NCBI GenBank assembly: GCA_905250025.1
Contig: CAJNOJ010000127.1
Location: 186,001-250,000, forward strand
Source of the DNA: Adineta ricciae
Lineage: Eukaryota > Rotifera > Eurotatoria > Adinetida > Adinetidae
Length of the DNA: 64,000 nucleotides
Direction: 5' to 3'
Each line of letters begins with the position of its first letter. Position 1 is the stretch's first letter. The notes beneath the pieces were generated by a model. It made no database searches, was not told where the DNA came from, and saw only the letters and a list, made by a program, of their open reading frames with translations. The position numbers and the translations under genes were made by a program. Positions 1 through 11,894 of this stretch are shown piece after piece.

Positions 1-1126
1 ATGTTCAGCAACAGTTAAAATTCAAAGTAGAAAGTGGAAAAGAACTGATTCTTCACTTTTTTCTATGAAACTCCTTTTCTTCAATGTTAAAATATTTGTT
101 GTCTACAGAAATAGTTCATTATTTATGATATAAACGATCAATATATAGATAATTATTTGAGGAACATGATTCTTCGAGTTTCATCTTAGTTTTTTCGACG
201 ACGACAACAACAACAACAAAGTTAATTTTCCAGAATATGAACTATTTATGAAATATTTGTTCCAAACGATCAACTACACTTGAATTACAATAGTTGAAAG
301 TCTTAGAGAAAAGAATCGATGAATTCACTCTATTCTTCCTGATATTGCATCTCTTCGATGTGTTACCATCGTTTCAATATCAAGCACATCTTTGCAAGCA
401 TGTCAGTTATGTGAATTAAACCAGACAAGCGGTAAAGATTGCTATTTGATCGACATGTATCACAACTTATCAAGATGTTGTTTACTGTCAAGTATTCACT
501 TTCAGTTTCGTCTATTCAGTGATTATATCGATAATGAATATCTCATACCTGATGAAGCCAACACCACGTATTTTCGTATTTTGATGTCAAATGATCCGTT
601 CTTGGATACACTTATCTTTCTTGATTTCACAGAAACAGATATTTACAATACAAATATAGTAGCTGGTGTCGGTGTAACATCATCTTTTAGCAGAGCGAGT
701 TTAACATCGATGACTTCATGTACTTGGTCTACTGATTTAGCACCATAGTAAAAGAGATATAAATACGAATGTCTATAACGCGGTACCATCACTTACCAAG
801 TCAGGTTTTGTTATCAGCCATTCACGAAATCTGTCACGATTGGAAGGTGTATGTTTTGCTAGTTACAATCGATTAGATAGATAGATTACCTCGTCGAGTC
901 ACTATTGAAAGTAGTCAAGTTCTTTTTGGTTCTAAATTCACTTTTGAGTTTAGGAAACAGTTGGATTCAGCACTCTGATTTAGATTGAATCATCGCCGCT
1001 GTGACAAGTTTCGCAACAGGATCAACTTTCTTTTCAAAGCAAATAACCAACAATACATAGATAGTTATGCTAGATATCGCCGTTCGATAGATCAAAATAA
1101 AAGTTAGTAATTACACTATATTAATC
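1..1126 (+). repeat. Dispersed repeat, copy 1 (decayed gene family)
   Basis: This stretch is closely similar to 31021-32600 and, in its second half, to about 38060-38690. It holds coding-like pieces, including 392-748 and a stretch ending in a stop near 1112, but the frame is broken. One break is an extra 4-base unit in a run of gat/aga near 880, where copy 3 reads through. The non-coding leader (1-360) is also conserved with copy 2. That suits duplication of genomic DNA better than retroposition of a message. Copy 1 lacks about 370 bases present in copy 2 (roughly 31355-31720). No known family is recognised. The repeat may extend left of the window. Confidence 0.75.
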
Positions 1127-1146
1127 TATATATATAAAGAAGAAAG

Positions 1147-1175
1147 TTTGTCTGTCTGTCTGTCTGTCTGTCTGT
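1147..1175. repeat. (TCTG)n microsatellite at possible mobile-element end
   Basis: Six perfect TCTG units follow a short AT-rich lead-in, just after the similarity to the other repeat copies stops. A run of this kind after an AT-rich stretch is common at the ends of non-autonomous elements, but no terminal repeat or target duplication is visible. Sequence from about 1130 to 1321 belongs to a different contig end from the lyase gene after the n at 1322. Confidence 0.5.
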
Positions 1176-1321
1176 TCGCTATGCATTCAGTCCCTGTAGC
1201 AGCTATCGGCGTGGAACTTTCCACAATGCTTCCTGAGACCCAGAGGAAGGTCGACATCTACTTTTCCCCGAGAACAAAGGAGCCAGCCGTTTGCTGCAGG
1301 CAATATATGAAACGGACCAAT

Positions 1322-1322
1322 A
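1322..1322. other. Single n: contig join inside the PL8 lyase gene
   Basis: The lyase reading frame is family-like up to its last residues before the n (Asp-Asp-x-x-Ile-Ala-Leu). Across the n it turns into sequence with no PL8 character. The n probably stands for a gap of unknown size. Confidence 0.75.
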
Positions 1323-2781
1323 NAAGTGCAATAACTGCATCATCATAGAAGTGCCATGATCTTTTGGCAGTTAAGTTGTGCGTCGCTGTGTCCATCATAG
1401 CAAAACCATAGAGACCATCACTGACACCGCCAACAAAAGGTAATCTGATAAGAGAGGAGGGTACATCATTGCATGTGACGAGTGGAATATCATGTTCAAC
1501 AGTGATGCCGTTGATAGCTTGCCAATCAAGTAGTGGAAATATGAACACATAATCGTATGTGTTCGTTGTAAACAAATTTAAAATGCCTTGACCGGTATGT
1601 TCTCGCTTCAAGTTTTCTCCATTTCCACATTCATCGGGATTCGTTCGAATCGACTGCATTTTGATTGCACTGGACCAATTTGTGCGACGATGAACGTGGT
1701 AATCTGATGTATAAAAATGTTTATTGCCCACCAGTGCCGTAGCATTGGCCTGATGATCTAAGCGGTCAGCAAGATTATTCAAATCAGTTCGCAGGTCCAC
1801 TGATGGAATCGTTTCTGCCAAAACTCTAATGTCTTCAGACTTATAGAAAACAAGATATCCTCTATCTGGTCTCGCAATAGCTCTTCCTTTGACGTGCCAA
1901 TCCCATTGATTATCAATGATCATCCATGCGTCGCCTTTAACTAAAAATTGTGCAAACAACGTGAGCTTATCGAGACTGGGGGCATATTGCGTGTTGACAC
2001 TACATAAGAAAAATGAAAAGACATTCATAGCCCAATCTTGACCGTAAGCTGCCGAGAGTAGCTGTGTTCCATGAAAATGGTAAGCATAGTCATTTTGAAC
2101 ACCATCTTTACCTAGTGGTTGAATCATGATGTCTTGCCACATTCGAGTGAAACCTTGTTCAATTCCTGTTATATTTCGAGTTGCTAATGATCGGTATAGT
2201 TGAGCTTGAATCATCCATACTAAATTACAACCGGTCGTCCACATATCACCATTCCACCAATTTGCACGAAACGAAATCTCTTTGATTTTCTGCAATTCAA
2301 ATTGAGTAATGTCATCACCTAGCATTAATAAATGACTGGTGACTGAAATGGGTACCGAAATTCGATTCCACCACCAATTCGGATTTTGCCAGTCCCGAAC
2401 TAACCAAGTATTGAGAGCACAATGTGCTGCTGAACGTAACTTCGTATTATTTCGTTCGGTTGTACCATTGGCAGTTAGGGCTTGTAACATAGTCGTAACT
2501 CTTGACATATGGACGGCGGTTAACCAATTAGCGCGACCAGCATCTGCATAATCAATATCTGACCAATAGCAAGAACTATTCAATGTTTGAGCAAATGATA
2601 ATGCCTTTAGAATAATCGAGGGAAGTGTATTCGGCGGTGGCCAAATCATCTTCTCTAATACACGCTCGCGAATTACTGTAATGTCATCATTCGACGAAAA
2701 TGCCGCCGATTGTTGAATTACTAATAGGAACAAGAGACAGCAAATCATAGAGTTACCCTTGTTTCTCGAAGCTCTAAGCAT
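1323..2781 (-). CDS. Secreted polysaccharide lyase family 8 (hyaluronate/chondroitin/xanthan lyase-like), 3' end missing
   Basis: PL8 lyases cleave uronic-acid polysaccharides by beta-elimination outside the cell. The first 28 residues contain a hydrophobic signal peptide, and Met12 may be the true start. The alpha/alpha-toroid domain follows, with the family's Asn-Trp-Trp-Trp-Asn-Arg-Ile-x-Val-Pro block near residues 135-144. Likely catalytic residues are Asn186 (in Thr-Gly-Cys-Asn), His237 and Tyr246, with the usual nine-residue His-Tyr spacing. The central beta domain begins after about residue 330 and stops at the n at 1322, at the conserved Trp-x-Phe-x-Asp-Asp segment, about 485 residues in. 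The family is usually 650-1000 residues, so the C-terminal part is missing from the assembly. There is no intron in the part seen. PL8 enzymes are typical of bacteria and fungi, so acquisition by transfer is likely but untested. Confident for the family, not for the substrate. Confidence 0.85.
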
Positions 2782-3017
2782 TCTTGATAAAGTACTGAGT
2801 GAAGATAGTATTGTAGGTGCGCGTTTTTATGTTCTTATCAGTGGAAGATAATATGTAAAATAGAAGAGTTTTTCACACCACTTGCCTTCTCAAGAGACTT
2901 TTATTTTAATTTGAATAGATAAAACAAAATACAGTTGGTACATAAAAATAGAATGAAAGAAAAATATGAATACCATTAGGGAACAATGTAAAGTTTACGC
3001 ATATATGCGGCATATAT

Positions 3018-3740
3018 TCAATCTCGATCCGTTTCTTGTGATTCAAGTTCATCCCAAAACTTTTTTATGTTCTCAATAGCAACGATTTGTTCTTTTTTAG
3101 AAAAATTGAATAAATCCCAATTTTGATTACAACTATTATCTTGGCAAGCAAATGGCATTCGATTTAACTCTTCCCCTTTATTGTTCTCATTGACCCAATC
3201 GATTGATGTTTGAGCGAGCCCTTGTAACATCGCACGAACAACATTTTTTTCTGCTTCACTCCAATTTCCATCTCGACTACTTGTTGTTCCACCTACCGAA
3301 CACTGCTGGTATAGTCTCATCATGGTTGAGAGAAGCAGTGGCATATAGCATCGCACGGTATATAACGCTAAACAATTGAGATGTCTTGGACCGGGGACAA
3401 GTTCCGACCGACTATCTCGAAATATTTTATTGAAATGACTGAAGATATAATAATCGCCATTTAAAGCCAATGCTGTTCGCAAAGGAATGCTTGTCTTAAT
3501 ATAAACATCGTGATAAGTTGTACAGAATTCATCACAACAGGTTTGAATATAATCGTTTAACATACGTGTGGTTAAATCTAACGATTGATCTTGATGTTTT
3601 GAAAGAAAGAATGCCTGCAATGTTTCATGAGGTGTACATTTTAGCTTGTCAGCTACAAACTGCAAAGAGCCCATGAAAGCTCCCACTGCAGCTTGTTTGA
3701 CATAAGCTAGATACGTTTCATTTTTACTAACGGCAGCCAT
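3018..3740 (-). CDS. Unrecognised 240-residue protein
   Basis: A single open frame of 240 residues with no signal peptide or membrane segment. I do not recognise the family. It is predicted mostly helical, with scattered cysteines (a Cys-Cys-x-x-x-Cys cluster near residue 70 and a Cys-x4-Cys near residue 200) and an acidic C-terminus. A TATAAATA element on the same strand lies 43 bases upstream of the ATG, which supports a real transcribed gene. It runs in the same direction as the lyase 240 bases downstream. No function is proposed. Confidence 0.6.
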   Translation of the reverse strand: MAAVSKNETYLAYVKQAAVGAFMGSLQFVADKLKCTPHETLQAFFLSKHQDQSLDLTTRMLNDYIQTCCDEFCTTYHDVYIKTSIPLRTALALNGDYYIFSHFNKIFRDSRSELVPGPRHLNCLALYTVRCYMPLLLSTMMRLYQQCSVGGTTSSRDGNWSEAEKNVVRAMLQGLAQTSIDWVNENNKGEELNRMPFACQDNSCNQNWDLFNFSKKEQIVAIENIKKFWDELESQETDRD

Positions 3741-3782
3741 TTGAACGAAGAAAAGATTGAAAACTATGACAGTAGCGTTTAC

Positions 3783-3790
3783 TATTTATA
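3783..3790 (-). promoter_or_regulatory. TATA box of the unknown gene
   Basis: A perfect TATAAATA on the minus strand, about 43 bases upstream of the ATG at 3740. Confidence 0.55.
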
Positions 3791-4674
3791 GAGGGCATCA
3801 TTGCCGAACGATTGTGAAATTACAAGTATGTATTAGTGAAAGAGATCTCAACAAGATTTTCGTTATAGTATAAATTCTCTTTGTATTTTTTATCTGACCG
3901 ACATTCGATCTGCCACGCAATGCACATGATGTGTTTAATGTAGCTTTTCAGCTGACATAAGTAGATATCAAATCCTGACTATGATTGCATCATTGAAAAC
4001 GTTATATTATTTCTGAAGTGATACCGCTCGACCGGTAGATCGATTCTCGAAAAGTTGTCCCACGAGAACAGAAACGCATTAAACTTAGAGGACAAAACGA
4101 ATGTGTCAATTAGTATACACCGTAAACGAAAGAAAAACTACGTCATCGTTGATCATCAACGTGTATAAAGAGTACACTTCGCTTATCGAGGTATGTGCGC
4201 TGAAATAAACATGGATGAAGCCATATGAACAAATTCATTCGAGAAATCTTCTGACGACAGTACTCTCGATTGAAAATAAAGACCATTTAATCTGGTATGA
4301 ACTATGATTGACGCAAATTTTAGACCTTGTACATAATGCACGATCAGGGCGAACTTGTTCAGATCGTTTCGATTTTTTGTACCGAAATGTCCTTCACAGA
4401 ATACGACATTCTATTTATATAGACAAGGAAAGGTATTTATAGTAAATAGACAGCTGCACACCGTATAAAATGGGCCTTCGTTTCGACAGGTTTTCAAATA
4501 CTTGTTATTGATTTTTCTGTACAATCTGTTCGAAGCACTTGATAGCCTATTTGCAGAACAACGAACGTCTTGTACAAATCCCTGTGAATGTGTAAACGCA
4601 AACGTAAGTAGAATTTGGTCATTGTCAACAATATCGGTGTTTCTGGCTTTAGATAATAAAAAATTAATCGAAAA
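3791..4674. other. Intergenic, divergent promoter region
   Basis: A spacer between the minus-strand unknown gene and the plus-strand ATPase. TATA-like stretches occur near 4410-4440. No gene is seen. Confidence 0.5.
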
Positions 4675-7600
4675 ATGGAAGGCAAGCTCACTGATAAAAG
4701 TACAATCATCGAAATTCCAGAGGATCCATTGAGAACCATAACAGTCGAAGAATTGTACGATGACGATAAATTCGATTTTTCTAAGATGGAAGAGAAGGAT
4801 TTATTTCTTCTACTAGAGTACGATAACAAATATGTTTTTTTTTGCTTTGAGACATCTCTTTGTTTTGAATTAAAGGTCATCACCGGATGGTTTAACAGAT
4901 GGTCAAGTTAACGAACGACTCGAAAAGGTAAAACTATGTCATATTTAGTTCGGTTCTCTAATAAGAAATTGCAGTTTGGACCAAACAAAATAGAAGAAAA
5001 GAAAAGAAATCCGATATTAAAATTTCTTTCATTCATGTGGAATCCATTGTCTTGGGTAATGGAAATAGCAGCCATTGTTGCCATTGCTCTAACAAATGGT
5101 GGAGGAAAACCTCCCAATTGGCAAGATTTTATCGGCATCGTTCTACTTCTAATCGTGAATTCAACAATTAGCTTTATCGAAGAACGAAATGCTGGAAATG
5201 CTGTTCAAGCATTGCAAGAATCCATAGCACCTGAAGCGAAAGCGAAACGTAATGGTGAATGGAAAGTTATTGAAGCATCGATGCTTGTTCCCGGAGATAT
5301 CATAAGTCTTAAATTAGGTGATGTTGTACCTGCTGATGCGCGAGTTATCGGTAAGTAGACTAGTTCTTTACGATGAGGTTAACGATATTGAACAATTATC
5401 AAACGTTTAGCTGTACATGGACAACTTCTGATGAATCAAGCAGCATTGACGGGTGAATCACTTCCGGTTAAGAAAGAGATTGGTGATGAGCTGCTGTCTG
5501 GTGCAATTTGTAAACAGGGAGAAGCTGAAGCTATTGGTTTGTTTTATTCCTAATTTTCGGTACTGGAACGCGCTTTGTCTAATCATCTAGTGATGGGTAC
5601 CGGAAAATATTCATTTATGGGGAAAACCATTGGCTTAGTTGGGAAACACGATGACACCGCACATTTACAAATAGTTATGGGCCGTATTGGGATGTTTTGC
5701 ATATGTTGCATCGTAATATTCTTGATTGCTCAAATCGTAGTTATGTAGTATGTATTTACAAATGATGAACATTTAGGTTAGCGTATACTTGCATTGATTT
5801 AGTGGTGTGTTTCGCTATGAATATCGACGCGGAATGAATAATTTGATTGTTACTTTAATTGGCGGTATTCCAACAGCAATGCCCACAGTATTGACCGTGA
5901 CGTTAGCGCTCGGTGCTAGACAGCTATCCAAACAAAAGGCAATTGTAACACATGTGTCAGCAATAGAAGAACTCGCTGCTGTCACGATCTTATGTTCGGA
6001 CAAAACGGGAACATTGACACTAAATAAACTTGTCATTGATAGACAAACTTTAAAACAATACTCGGATGTTGGATTGGATGACATTATTCGATATGCAGCT
6101 ATTGCATCACGAACTCATCATCAAGATGCCATGTAACTCTTCCAGAAAATAAACAGAAAAATAATAATTTGACATTGATTTCTTTTAGTGATGCTTGTAT
6201 AACGGAAGCAGCTGGTGATATTCAAAACATACGCAAAGGTATTGAAGAATTACATTTTAAGCCGTAAGTTGCAATGTACTCGTTTACTTTTCGGCACACG
6301 TTGTTTTCTGTTAAGCTTCAATCCTACAGATAAACGTACGGAGATCACGTACAGAACTATCAACGATGGCAAGGTGCATCGCATTTCGAAAGGAATGTCA
6401 CGTGTCATATTAGAACTGTGTACACGCGATAAAACGGATGAACTGATAGAAAAATTGCAGAAGGATGTTGATGAATTCGCCAGTCGAGGTCTCCGATCAT
6501 TAGCTGTTGCTATTGAAGATGTTACAAGTGGAGATGTTGGTGGAAAAGGAAACGGTTTTAAGCTAATCGGTCTCTTACCGATCTACGATCCACCACGTGA
6601 AGACACAAAAGAAACGATTGATCGTGCAATTGAACTAGGTACAGATATTTCTTTCTCTTCATCAAGTGAAACTGTTTGTCTCATTACAATCAAGGTATCA
6701 AAGTTAAAATGGTAACTGGCGATCAGTTAGCTATCGCCAAGGAAACCGGCCGACGTCTTGGAATTGGTGACAATATGTTTCTGTCGAAAGTTCTTAAAGA
6801 TGGGCCACCGGAGGGTTCAGCTTATCTAGATATTGATGATTTGGTTTTGCATGCTGACGGATTTTCTGGCGTTTATCCTGAACACAAATACGAGATTGTC
6901 GAACGACTACAAAATATGGGTCATATGATTGCTATGACCGGTGATGGTGTGAATGATGCACCTGCACTGAAAAAAGCCAATGTTGGGATCGCTGTTGCCG
7001 ATGCATCCGATGCAGCACGTTCAGCAGCTGATATTGTTTTAACAGAACCTGGTTTATCAATTGTGATTGACGGTAAACAGAGCATTTTCTTCCTATAAGG
7101 AAGTATAACACTTATTTCTTCCATTTAAATCAACAGCTATTCTCGGTGCGCGCAAGATCTTTCAATCCATGAGAAACTATTCTGTTTATACATGTTCCAT
7201 GACTATTCGTCTATTAGTTGGTTATTCAATACTTCTTTTTGCTTTTCAATATGACTTTCCATCATTTATGGTAGATAAAAGCTTTTCAAAATTCTTTTTA
7301 TATTTACTTCACAAAAACATCTCGTTGTTCGTTAGTTACTCATCCTGACCCTTCTCAATAACGGCACAATGATGACAATTTCAAAAGATCGTGTCGAGCC
7401 ATCTCCATATCCAACGAAGTGGCTACTATCGGACGTTTTCGTCCACGCAATTGTATACGGAATATACTCAGCACTCTCTACAGTGGCACTCTTCCTCATC
7501 ATTGTTAAAACGAGTTTTTTTCAAGAGAGATTCGATGTAAATGAAATACACTATCGTCCATTGGATAGTCCCACTGCTCCTGGCTGGAATGATCCAGTAT

Positions 7601-8337
7601 TAAATTCAATTATTTATTTGCAAGCTTCAATAATGAGTCATGGATTGATATTCATCACCCGCTCTCGAACGTTTTTCTTTCTTGATCGACCATCGTTTAT
7701 GTTAGTTATTGCTTTTGTATTAGCACAACTTATCGCGACGCTGATTGCTGTCTATGCCAATTGGGGATTTGCTAATGTGGCCGCTTGTGGTTGGACATGG
7801 GCTGGGATTGTGTGGATATGGAATCTCATTTGGTTCTTTCCATTCGATTTAATAAAAGTACTGAATTGAAAAAGACACATATGAGAAAATGCTTTGAAAT
7901 TTATCTTTTAGTTTGCTCTGGCGGCATACTTTGAGCCGAAGAAAAAATTAGCTATCGAAGAAACTTTACAGATCGAACCGTCGACTCCAGAACAACGTTC
8001 ACGTCGTGAAATTGTCACATCTGCGCAGAAGGGATCCACCTCCTCAAGTGACCGCCGTCTGTCTACAATGAGTGAAACAGGAAACAGTTCATTTGAAGAA
8101 ACAATCGTCAGAGCAGCAGGAAGATATTTTGCTCCACATACACGTGATCTAGCCGCATCACCATATCACCATCATTATCATCTCGCGCGAATACTTGCTG
8201 GTAACAATGATAACCTCTACCGAATCTCCGCCGATTCTGAAAATCTTCGAAAATTTTCATTAGTACAAGCTCATCACGCTGCCAGGGTACTCAAAGCACA
8301 AGCAGAAAGATTAGAAAGTGGAACAACGCCCGTGTAA
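4675..8337 (+). CDS. P3A-type plasma-membrane proton-pumping ATPase
   Basis: Pumps H+ out of the cell using ATP. Twelve exons: 4675-4817, 4876-4927, 4975-5350, 5411-5536, 5591-5747, 5803-6132, 6189-6263, 6316-6638, 6695-7072, 7137-7270, 7336-7857, 7912-8337. They sum to 3042 nt (1013 residues) with every junction in phase and GT-AG ends. Motifs in order: the N-terminal P3A segment Gly-Pro-Asn-Lys-Ile-x-Glu-Lys-Lys-Arg-Asn-Pro, Leu-Thr-Gly-Glu-Ser (about residue 204), the phosphorylation motif DKTGTLT (Asp about 351), an ATP-binding segment typical of P3A pumps (His-Phe-x-Pro-Phe-Asn-Pro-x-x-Lys-Arg), Met-Val-Thr-Gly-Asp-Gln, and [10 protein letters not shown] (about 608). The last 140 residues form a cytosolic tail rich in Ser, His and Arg, a place where plant and fungal pumps carry an autoinhibitory domain. 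P3A pumps are known from plants, fungi, protists and prokaryotes and are generally absent from animals. The introns show it is settled in this genome. Confidence 0.93.
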
Positions 8338-8745
8338 CTTTACTTGAAGACATTTGCGTCTCTCATCGTATTTATCAAAACATCGATTTCGTACTTACAG
8401 TTGAAAAACACGTCTAACAACATAAATGTTTCCTTTTTTCTCTCTCTTATTATTGAATGAATAGAGGTAATAAAGTCAAGAATTCGAACTGGATGATAAC
8501 TATCGTATCAGTAGGTTTACAATCGTTAAATATCTGTAAGAAAGCAGTAAAAAATCATGATGGTAGTGAGTATGATTTTTAAACTGTATCTCTTCTTTTT
8601 ACGTATGAGTACATATTCATCGAATGTAATTGTCATTGTAGTTGACTTCATTCGTTTGCATCTCCACGGTTTGATTCCGAACAATTTTTCATTTTTCATT
8701 TTCTCTTGATACGATTAATCTCTGTGTATACTTTCAAACGAATGT

Positions 8746-8759
8746 AATAAAGTAATAAA
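8746..8759 (+). terminator. Two AATAAA polyadenylation signals
   Basis: AATAAA occurs at 8746-8751 and 8754-8759, about 400 bases after the ATPase stop. They are the likely 3' end signals of that transcript. Confidence 0.45.
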
Positions 8760-8799
8760 TATCTCTATTCGAAGCAAAATTTTTTTCGTTTTTTTCTCG

Positions 8800-8807
8800 T
8801 ATAAATA
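8800..8807 (+). promoter_or_regulatory. TATA box of the CNNM-like gene
   Basis: TATAAATA lies 69 bases upstream of the chosen ATG (8876), which begins a good signal peptide. Confidence 0.55.
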
Positions 8808-8875
8808 ATATACATTTCTGTCCAACATGTATCTTAGGAATTTAACACCAATTCGACTGTAAGATACAATTGTCA

Positions 8876-11787
8876 ATGTTCATCCGTCAACTTTTCTTCC
8901 TATTCATTCTGATGGATAGTACATTTAGTCGAATAATCCCTCATGGCTTCGATATTCTATCACTATTAAAGGTAATTTCACATGCGATTGTCTAAGATAA
9001 ACAAAACGCTGTCCGTATATTAGTCAGTAGAATCGACGGGGAAGTATTCATTCCCGAAGATGACTGCCAATGATACATTTCTTTTCACGATGTTTCCATC
9101 AGCTAGCAGCGACTATGTATTCAATGGTGATGGTAAACAAGAATGGCAAATAGGCCGTGACAGTAATGTACAATTCACTGTCTATGGTATGTCAAAGAAT
9201 TAACAATTCGACTGTCTTCTCTCATATCTATTTCATTAGGTAAAAACTTGAACGGAAGTGTACTATCATTCACAACTCATTCCAGCTCATGTCTATTGGA
9301 GCAAAAAGATCATACGTTCAGCTTAGCATCGACTGCTTTGAATTCCAATGAATCTATGATTGAACAGGCTGTTTTGACGGTCAATTTACCGTATTATGGT
9401 TCGATACTGTATGTTTGTCTTCAATCGGCGAACACACCGGTTCCGTCACATCAAGGCGACCGGTAAGTTGGGGCTCTTCAAGTTCATTTCCGATTCAATT
9501 TCATTGATGATTTTAGACCGACGTTAAGATTGATCGTTACTCGGCCGACTTTACCTGTTTGGACAACTATTCTCTTGCTATTGGTTCTCCTCTTCTTATC
9601 AAGTCTTTTCTCCGGTCTAAATCTGGGCTTGATGTCATTAACACCACATGATCTCATCGTGATTCAAGAAGCTGGATCACCTAAAGACAGAGAATATGCG
9701 AAACGGATTTATCCAGTACGTAAACGTGGTAATTTTCTACTATGCACCATCCTTTTGGGCAATGTCCTGGTCAATTCAACATCAACCATTCTTCTCGACA
9801 CATTAATACACGGTGTTCTGGCTGTAGCAGGATCGACTTTAGCCATCGTCATCTTCGGTGAAATCATTCCGCAAGCCATATGTTCGCGGCATGGTCTGAA
9901 AGTTGGTGCGAAGACCATCATACTCACTCGTATTTTTATGATTCTTACATTTCCCATTGCTTTTCCACTCAGTAAACTCCTCGATCTTATTCTCGGTAAG
10001 AATGAACGTTCCATGAAACAGTTTTTCAACCAATCTATTCATAGGCGAAGAAGTTGCTTCGACATATACACGTAATCAGATGAGCGTATTATTGAAACAC
10101 ACAGCCATGCCTGATATTGAAGAACGAGAGAAAAATATCATGACTGGTGTGCTGAGTTTGAAATCGAAGAAAATTCGTGATATTATGACTCATTTAATTG
10201 ATGTGTTTATGCTGGAAGCCGATCAAATTGTTGACGATGCACTTATTTTAAGTGTGCATGGTTATGGATATTCACGGGTACCAGTTTATGAGAAACAACG
10301 GTATAATGAAACTAACACTACTCATGTTATTTTAGACTTTGTCTTTATTCTTTCAGTGAGAATATTATCGGCTTGGTGAATTTCCGTGACTTCGCACTAT
10401 TGGACACTGAATCAGGAAAGTTTACTGTAAGAAATGTGATGACTTTTTATAACCGTCGCTATGCGAAAATAGTCATGGCTGACGATTCGTGCTACGATGT
10501 ATTCAATAACCTTAAAAAGGGTAAAAATCGGAGATCGTAATCACCATCTGACTACATTGAACTTCTTTTAGAACACCATCATATGGGTGTGGTAGTTGAA
10601 CCTGATCCTACTAGTGAAAAAGATCCCAAACCTCGAGCAATTGGTATTGTTACATTGGAGGATATTATCGAAGAAATGATTCAAGAAGAAATCGTGGATG
10701 AAACAGATGTATTCAGTAAGTGACAGAAACTGATTGAAGATTATTCATAAACAAGAAAACTTTCAAATGATTGTAGCTGACAATCGTCGTAAAGTACGAA
10801 ATGTTTTATCACAAGCACCTAACTTTTCAGCATTCATTCGTCAAACGGATGCAGCAGATGATACAACAAATATCTCCGCTCAAATGAAAGTCGCTATTCT
10901 TCAATTTCTTTCCACAGGTAATTCTATTCTCATTCAAGGAAGTGTTTATCATATTTTGCTTCTATATTGCAGCGGTTGATCCATTTACATCCCGATTCAT
11001 CTCGCCAGACATTCTCGCTCATTTGTTGAACATGAACTTCTATCAGCAATTTGACTACGATGAAGACAAGGCGCAAAAGGATAGTCCTACTTACATATAT
11101 GAATATGGAAAATCAGTGGATTATTTCGTACTGATTCTCAACGGACAAGCAGAACTTATAACTGGTAAAGAGAAAATTGTTAGTATTGTTGGTCCATTTT
11201 CTTACTTTGGTGTTAGTGCATTACTTCCTGTAAGTTTGATTTTCTAGCCTGGTGACATTTTCAATGACGAGATTTCCTTTCGATAGAACGCCAATAATGA
11301 AGTCGAAGATGTTCTGCATGCTAAAGATCATCAAGTTCGACCACTGATACCTGATTTCAGTTTACGTGTTTGTGAAAATCTACAGATTTTACGCATCCGT
11401 CGAAAACATTGGTTAGCAGCCGTTCGCGCTAATTTCTTAGAGAACAAGCAAAAATCTACTACTACCCCTTCATCGATGCCCAATTCAAACAACAAACAAA
11501 ATGATTTTCTAACACAAGAACTAGAGAAAGCCAATTGTGTCTACAAGTTGCAAGCCAGCGTTAAACCAATTAATGAATCGACCGAGAAAGCACGCGATCG
11601 AGCAGTGTCTTTCACAGCAACAAAGGATTCGTTACAAGTCGAAGCAAATCATAAGAATAATGCTAGTCGATATCGTTCGTCGTCCGGTTTACAGTCTACA
11701 AACAAAACTTCGGCTGAGAACCCATCGACATCGAATGGTCACGTGCCAAATGCAACCGACGATCAATCAGATCTAACTAGCTTATAA
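8876..11787 (+). CDS. CNNM/ACDP-type metal (Mg2+) transporter
   Basis: CNNM proteins handle Mg2+ and other divalent cations at cell membranes. Ten exons: 8876-8971, 9024-9186, 9240-9462, 9517-9995, 10045-10300, 10357-10520, 10572-10715, 10777-10917, 10973-11229, 11287-11787. They sum to 807 residues in phase. Order of parts: a signal peptide (residues 1-20); an extracellular domain; the DUF21 membrane domain from about residue 165, with Phe-Ser-Gly-Leu-Asn-Leu-Gly-Leu-Met and Phe-Gly-Glu-Ile-Ile-Pro-Gln; the linker Gly-Glu-Glu; a CBS pair with Gly-Tyr-x-Arg-x-Pro-Val and [11 protein letters not shown]; then a cyclic-nucleotide-binding-homology domain (about residues 540-660) and a Ser/Asn-rich tail. 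Length and order match animal CNNM2/CNNM4. The neighbouring ATPase is on the same strand, but 540 bases and a separate TATA box argue for independent transcription. Confidence 0.93.
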
Positions 11788-11894
11788 AGACTCAATTGAT
11801 GTTTTATTTCATTCGATAACGAAAAAAAAATCTTTCAAAAGGGATCGCACAGATTATTTGTTAAAAGTTTTTATTTTTTGAATATTAAGAAAAT

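Larger units (their letters stand above)
8338..8875. other. Intergenic: ATPase 3' UTR and CNNM promoter
   Basis: Holds the polyadenylation signals of the ATPase near 8746-8759 and a TATA box at 8800. No gene is seen. Confidence 0.6.

Noticed and set aside
1148-1348. A small gene over the TCTG run
   Set aside because: The frame is made of the microsatellite and crosses the n. No start context or family.
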